Origin: Sparassis latifolia
Lineage: Eukaryota; Basidiomycota; Agaricomycetes; Polyporales; Sparassidaceae
Length of the DNA stretch: 64,000 nt
Reading direction: 5' to 3'
Assembly (NCBI GenBank): GCA_018466975.1
Contig: CM031560.1
Span: forward strand, 806,001-870,000
The notes under the pieces were generated by a model that saw only the letters and a program-made list of their open reading frames with translations, was not told the DNA's origin and made no database searches. The position numbers were made by a program, and so were the translations under genes. This document shows, one piece after another, positions 59,240 through 64,000 of this stretch (its first letter is position 1; each line of letters opens with the position of its first letter).

Positions 59240-61067
59240 TCACCGTCTCAACTTGCCGGCACCAAGCGTCAGCACACCAAGGAAGATCAACACGCCGAGC
59301 AGGGCACCAATCATCACGACAGTGAGACCAGCACCGAGAAAGCCGGCGCCCACCGGCGAGACCTTGTAGTGCGCGCCGAATTGCGCGGGAGCGTTCGCGG
59401 TAATGAGTGATGAGCAGCCCCGCGTGGAATCCGTCACGCCGCAGACCTGGCACCACTCAAGGGTGGTGTTCACAGTTGCCGGGGCGAAGGCAGATATGAA
59501 TGTGGACATCGGGACGTCCCCGCCACTAGTACCGTCCCAGCCAGGGAACTTCATTGGGTAGGGGCTGAATGTCTCGTCCGCCGTGCCATTCTTGAAGTTA
59601 AAACGAATGACGGGCTCCCCGTCCGAGGAGGGCTGGCGGACCTCGAGAACTACCGACGCAGCATATCCCACTGCAAAGTGTGAACATGAAGCACAATTTC
59701 GATCTAATGCTGCTGTACAATCATACCGATGGCGGGAGGAAGGGCACCATCGGCCACAACGCCGGTCATGTTGAACAAGCTGAGGAAAGGCTTGTAGGAG
59801 ATGGCAGTATACGCGAGCTTGAGGCCAGTTGGAGCATTTGTAATCTGCTCGACCGAATCAATGATACCGGGGAGCATCGTACGGATGGCGACTTCGTGAC
59901 GCGAAGATTCCGAGGATTGAGTCGAAGGTTGAAGGAAGAAGTTTCATAACGAGGGCGCGCGAAGGTGAGAGCATGCAGTGTGCCAATGGTGAGAATGACG
60001 TACTGTTCCCGATACCGTCGAACTGAATATCGCTGTTGATGTTGTACTCGTGCCAATTGGCAAGTGCGGTTGCCTGGGCGAGGAAAGTCGGCGGGAGAGC
60101 GTTCAGAAAGCTAGCATTATGAATTGAGTTGACGTTCATGTAGTCGAAAATCTACGAAGATGTCAGCTCAGGATGGTACTACGTAGATGGCCAAGAACCC
60201 TTGAGAGCACTCACGTTCCACTGGAAGGACGACGTGCATTGCATACGAACAAAGTAAGCACCTCTCGCTAAATTAAATGGTAAATCAATCTGCCTACGAT
60301 GTTCTCCAGAGAGACCGCTTTCCCTGCAACATGGGGCGGGAGCTCCGCAAAGAATGTAGAGGTCTCATTGGCCATCTGAGCAAAGGCAGTGGAGTTGTAG
60401 AACTGTTCGATGTACGTGTCCAGAGCCTGGGGAAGATAGCGTTGGGACCAGGAAATAATTACAAAACGGTCAAAACCAACGTTGCAGTTCGTAAAGCCCT
60501 CGAGAGAGACGTCCTCGTTCGGTTCAACGGATTTAACTAGAGAGAAGAGCAAGGACCGTCAGGTACGGTATAGCACCCGGACGGCTGACTACCTACTGGG
60601 GATATATTGGTATCCACCGAGCGGGCTGATGATCGTAGAACCATTAGCAAGAGTGGTGTTCTGAAGGGTGATGGCTGGCCAGAGCCCCTGCACTAAAGCA
60701 GCAGCACTGTCCATGATTACACCGCCCTCATCGCCAGCGTCTGCTTGAACAGTGACCTGAGTCCCATTGAACGTGCTCGTCAACGGAGAGATTCCCTGGA
60801 TGTACGATGGGGATGACTCGTTCAAATAAATGGAGCGCAAGAGATAGCCGAGTTGCCACTCTTGATTCTACAGCACAGGCAATCTGCCATTTAGCAAGGA
60901 CATGATTGCACCGAGGAACGGGTTAGACTCGCCTCCCCGAGAGGAGTGATCGTCGTGGACGATGCGGTGTAAGTGTCCGGGTCCTGATAAAAACCCTCCC
61001 GGTCGCCGTGTCGGGCAAGCACAACGATGCCAATGACGCTGCTGTCGGAGTCGGTTCCGCTTACCAT
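59240..61067 (-). CDS. Histidine acid phosphatase-like membrane protein
   Basis: Exons on the minus strand: 60933-61067 (GC donor), 60597-60867, 60298-60536, microexon 60215-60220, 60004-60151, 59727-59891, 59240-59670. They total 1395 bases in phase, giving 464 residues. The N-terminal catalytic motif is VVLARHGDREGFYQDP. The fold continues with TITPLGENQEWQLGYLLRSIY, ADAGDEGGVIMDSAAALVQGLWP and FDYMNVNSIHNA. A C-terminal helix (GAGLTVVMIGALLGVLIFLGV) before KLRR anchors it in a membrane. The second catalytic motif (His-Asp) appears as AISYKPFLSLF, i.e. replaced, so hydrolase activity is doubtful. No N-terminal signal is evident from ATG 61067; an upstream exon may be missing. Several N-glycosylation sequons (NTT, NGS, NGT) suggest an exposed ectodomain. 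Confidence 0.85.
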
Positions 61068-61537
61068 GTTTGCTTTCCGATACTTGCCAGCGGGGCTCGG
61101 GTAAAACAACCATACCGGTTTCGCTTATACACATCTACCTAGCTACCGCACTATCTACAGACTACGAGCTCACACAGCGAATATATCGTGGACGCGTTTC
61201 TGGTATCGATGCCGTACTACCACATGATTATTCGAGGATAGAAGTAGCTGCGATCCACACGCAACCCATAGTAGCTCACCGGTCGAAAGTTCGTGAGTAC
61301 TCCACAAAGCAGCCAATAGTCTAATGGTGACGTAGAAGTATCGAACACATGGTTGCAGCGACCGCTTCGTACACTGTACACTGTACACGGGCGCATAAGT
61401 GAATCGGTCTCCGACTCTTCGCTACAGCGACGTAGGGAATAGGGGGGAGGAAGTGAAATGTCTGTGTAGCTTCACGCGATACAACAAAAAAGTCTTTGAC
61501 ACAGCGTTCACGAATACACGGTCCGTTCGAAGCTTGC
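61068..61537. other. Intergenic
   Basis: 5' flank of the phosphatase-like gene and 3' flank of the CPL1-like gene, both on the minus strand. No gene seen. Confidence 0.6.
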
Positions 61538-62470
61538 TCAATTGCCGTTCATCTGCAAGGAGACGCGATCGAAGAAGGGCGTACATTCCTCGCCATTGGC
61601 GGAGAGGACGTAACCTTCGGAGCAGTTTTCTGTCGCACGAGTGTCAACAGCAGTTGTAAAACAGGGAGAACACATAGCACACTCGCCGATGATGCATTTT
61701 CCGCCTTGGCAGCTCACGAAGTCAACGTTGGGGATGGCACTGCAATCCCTCCCACCGTCCTCAGCACGTTGGCCGAAAGGAGAGTCGTTGCCGGCACAGC
61801 CACCACAAGACTCGAGGTCGTTGTGAATGTCTACGCACTCGTAGCCCCTGAGACCGGACATCCCATAGACGGGACAATTTTTATGATCCTTGGGACACAA
61901 CTGACGTTTAATCGCACGTCGCCTGGGCGGTCCCGACGAAACCGGCGACGGAGTAACGGAAGCTGAATGCCAGAGGATAATCAAACCATTGCACAAGAAC
62001 GAATGTAAACGGTCACGTACGACATGTGCTACCCGACATGGTGCACGAGGTAACGAACCCAGTTCCACTCTGACACTGGGAAGGCGACGTGGAACCAGGA
62101 GGAGAATACGGGTGGTTACTATTGCATTGGGAGCAGGAGCTTGCCCCGGACATCTGTGGACAGACACGTTCATACAGCCGTTCGTTTGAGCGGATACAGG
62201 TCACTAACGGAGTAGAATCCGGCACAGCTGGGATAGTCATTAGATCATGCTTTCAAATGGGAGGGGAACACACCACTGGCAGCACGACGTCGCACCAGTC
62301 TGACTGGTGAAGGTCCCCGCGGGACAGTCGTCGCAAGGCTTGGTACCGGAGGAAGAAAACGACCCTGGACTACACGTGTTTGCGGCGCGTCCAGAGATCG
62401 GAGCGCAAATGAGCGCGAGCAGCAAAGTGAAGATGACCATCACGACAGGGCGGCAAGTAGGAGACGGCAT
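61538..62470 (-). CDS. Secreted Cys-rich protein with CPL1-like domain
   Basis: Exons on the minus strand: 62274-62470, 62209-62227 (19 nt), 62033-62153, 61538-61962. They total 762 bases in phase, giving 253 residues. The signal peptide is VVMVIFTLLLALICAPISGRA. A Cys-rich receptor-like repeat region follows (TCSPGSFSSSGTKPCDDCPAG, TSCCQCCAGFYSMSGASSCSQC), then a linker with RRRAIKRQ. The C-terminal CPL1-like domain carries LCPKDHKNCPVYG, GYECVDIHNDLESCGGC, GRDCSAIPNVDFVSCQGGKCII and CSEGYVLSANGEECTPF. CPL1 of Cryptococcus is a secreted capsule-related protein; homologues are widespread in saprotrophic basidiomycetes with unknown roles. Start at ATG 62470 places the signal peptide near the N-terminus. 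Confidence 0.88.
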
Positions 62471-63181
62471 CTCGCAAGCAGGGAGGACACCCAAGTTCCA
62501 CCATTTCCGAACTATTATATCTTCAGGAGTGATCGAGCGCCGGCGTCAGATAGGGCCATACGATTCAACCTGGGCGGCGGTCTCCTATCCTCGGGGCACT
62601 TCGTCCTGCGGCGTCGCTGATCCTTGACGACCTGCCCAACCTTCCTGTTTCTGCGAGAGGCTGATCTCTGAGTCTCTGGTACAACTGTATCTTTGACATG
62701 GTCTTGTGCAGATTCCTCGTACGTTCTTTGAGGTAACATAAATGATCAGACTGACCTCGATATCGGCGTCCCTGTCTGAGCCCCAGGTTCGGAGACTTTG
62801 ACAACCTTGAATTCTAGATCGCTGTCAGAGTGTTTTTACAGGGGGTTCCACTAGTGTGGAGACAGGTGCCTGTTCGTAGGTCAGTCGTATCTCAGGTTGC
62901 ATCCACACACGTAGTATCGAACGCCGGCTCCCGGGCCAATCTGAGTCAAACACGATGTTGTTTTGCGCACTGGCACTGGATAAGCTTACTGTCAGCTCAA
63001 AGGTAAATGCCGCAGAGGGGTATTCCAGGTTGCTTGGCACGAGTTGAGGAGAATCGGTTCAGGGGATGAGGCTGGGCGCCCTAGGTGAGGAGCCGGTGGT
63101 GCTCACGAACGTGAACGACTTCCTAAGTGGGACTCGTCCCGTTCGAGCGCCGATGCTGAATCACTCGTCCGCATTCGGGTT
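62471..63181. other. Gene-free stretch upstream of the CPL1-like gene
   Basis: Only short frames occur on both strands, none recognisable. Expected to contain the promoter of the CPL1-like gene. Confidence 0.5.
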
Positions 63182-63575
63182 TCCCACACTCGGTGCCCCG
63201 CACAGGAAGCATTACCACTTTTATCCATTGGAAATAACCTGGCAAAAAGCATGGAAATCAATAATATATTTTCAGAGGAAAAACCTTGAGAAAAAAGTGA
63301 GAAAAGAACAAAACATTCTCACGGTTTTTCCCTTGGAAATAAGTTGCCTACCATATCAGGCAACTGGACATGCCAGGACATGCCATTTTAAACCCGGACA
63401 AAACTACCATATTTGGCGACCAACTTATTTCCAGTGGAAAAACTGCGGAAATGCTTTGTTCTTTTACACGTTTTTTCCTCATGTTTTTCCCGCAGTATAA
63501 CTTTATTGATTTCCACACATTTTTCCAAGTTATTTCCTCGGGAAAAAAGGGGTTATGTGTCCTGTGCCGAGATTG
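63182..63575. repeat. Imperfect inverted repeat (fold-back element)
   Basis: The left arm, about 63182-63350 (GGAAATAACCTGGCAAAAAG, GGAAATCAATAATAT, AAAAGAACAAAACATT, TTGGAAATAAGTTG), reads as the diverged reverse complement of the right arm, about 63415-63575. A 60-bp spacer separates them. Outer edges CTCGG(TG)..CACAGGA are also inverted. The arms differ at roughly one site in five, so the element is old. Both arms are open in several frames by chance only. Confidence 0.85.
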
Positions 63576-64000
63576 CGCTGTCTTTGTGGGACGTAACACA
63601 GGAAAGTAGCAGTATTCCTCGGACTATGGCATATAAAGACATTGCGTTATGTAGATGACGGGAGAGTGCTCAAAGCGGTCAATATTTCGAGCGCGCTGCC
63701 GTCGGGCGCCCGGGCCGCCTCATGTGAGGTGGACCAGGTCACACATTGACTTTACCCAGGTCAATGTTGACGGGGTCTGACCAGGGTCTGACTCCGTCAA
63801 GAACATCACTGAGTCTTGTGCGCTTCGTTACGTCTCCGCAAGCGAGGTGGAGGCGTAGAACCACCCGTATTCACCGAGAAATGGTAAGAACATGCCGAAA
63901 GGTAGGCAACGCGACAAGATACGGAGGACATGTGTTGCCCGACATGAGGCATGTGTACAAGCCACCAGTCAACCCAGTACATTGACCAATCGCAGTCGAG
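63576..64000. other. Window end, nothing resolved
   Basis: A 79-codon plus-strand frame (63746-63985, Arg/Thr-rich) has no recognisable motif. A TTGACTTTACCCAGGTCAATGTTGAC inverted motif lies near 63748-63772. Confidence 0.4.

Noticed and set aside
63066..63658. Overlapping 79-144 codon frames at the window end
   Set aside because: They coincide with the arms of an imperfect inverted repeat, and their proteins are near mirror products of the same A-rich sequence.
1..64000. CRISPR arrays, bacterial operons, rRNA genes or phage genes
   Set aside because: No spaced identical repeats of that type, no Shine-Dalgarno-linked gene strings and no rRNA sequence. All genes are spliced and eukaryotic.

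Overview
The window is nuclear DNA of a filamentous basidiomycete, most likely an Agaricomycete. The evidence is the gene set (fungal hybrid phytochrome, EHN-type epoxide hydrolases, Vip1-type RRM protein, CPL1-like secreted protein), the many 45-80 nt GT-AG introns with occasional GC-AG introns, and the basidiomycete-style gypsy and hAT remnants. All gene models were assembled by hand from frame continuity and splice signals. Where every exon phase fits and the total is divisible by three I say so.

Layout. 1-4863 is a nearly complete Ty1/copia retrotransposon whose LTRs are identical over 196 bp but whose integrase is frameshifted. 4.9-8.8 kb shows no gene. 8.8-28.2 kb is gene-rich: a disordered hypothetical protein, two intact EHN epoxide hydrolases in tandem plus a third decayed copy, tRNA-Ala(AGC) with an 8-nt intron, an F-box protein, a Vip1-like RNA-binding protein, an Msb2-like signalling mucin with an 18-bp minisatellite, ribosomal protein uL23 (L25) and a Dug3-like glutamine amidotransferase. 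28.9-31.4 kb holds coding-looking minus-strand sequence that I could not resolve.

32-47.5 kb is a transposon graveyard that becomes AT-rich. It contains a 66-bp minisatellite, a gypsy gag fragment (+), and a gypsy pol fragment (-) interrupted by two DNA elements: a 1344-bp element with ~290-bp terminal inverted repeats and a 215-bp MITE. It also contains a decayed BED/hAT transposase, a decayed member of an unfamiliar Cys-rich family, and a roughly 4-kb AT-rich tract flanked by CTATATAGG/TTGGCC-type repeats.

48-64 kb is gene-rich again: a fungal phytochrome hybrid histidine kinase of about 20 exons, a protein with 48-bp (16-residue) repeats, Iwr1 (RNA polymerase II import factor), a membrane-anchored histidine-phosphatase-like protein with a probable 6-nt microexon, a secreted CPL1-like protein, and a fold-back repeat.

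Functionally the genes are a mix of housekeeping (uL23, Iwr1, Dug3, tRNA-Ala), environmental sensing (phytochrome, Msb2-like mucin) and cell-surface or detoxification genes (epoxide hydrolases, phosphatase-like, CPL1-like). Nothing indicates an operon-like or biosynthetic cluster beyond the epoxide hydrolase tandem array.
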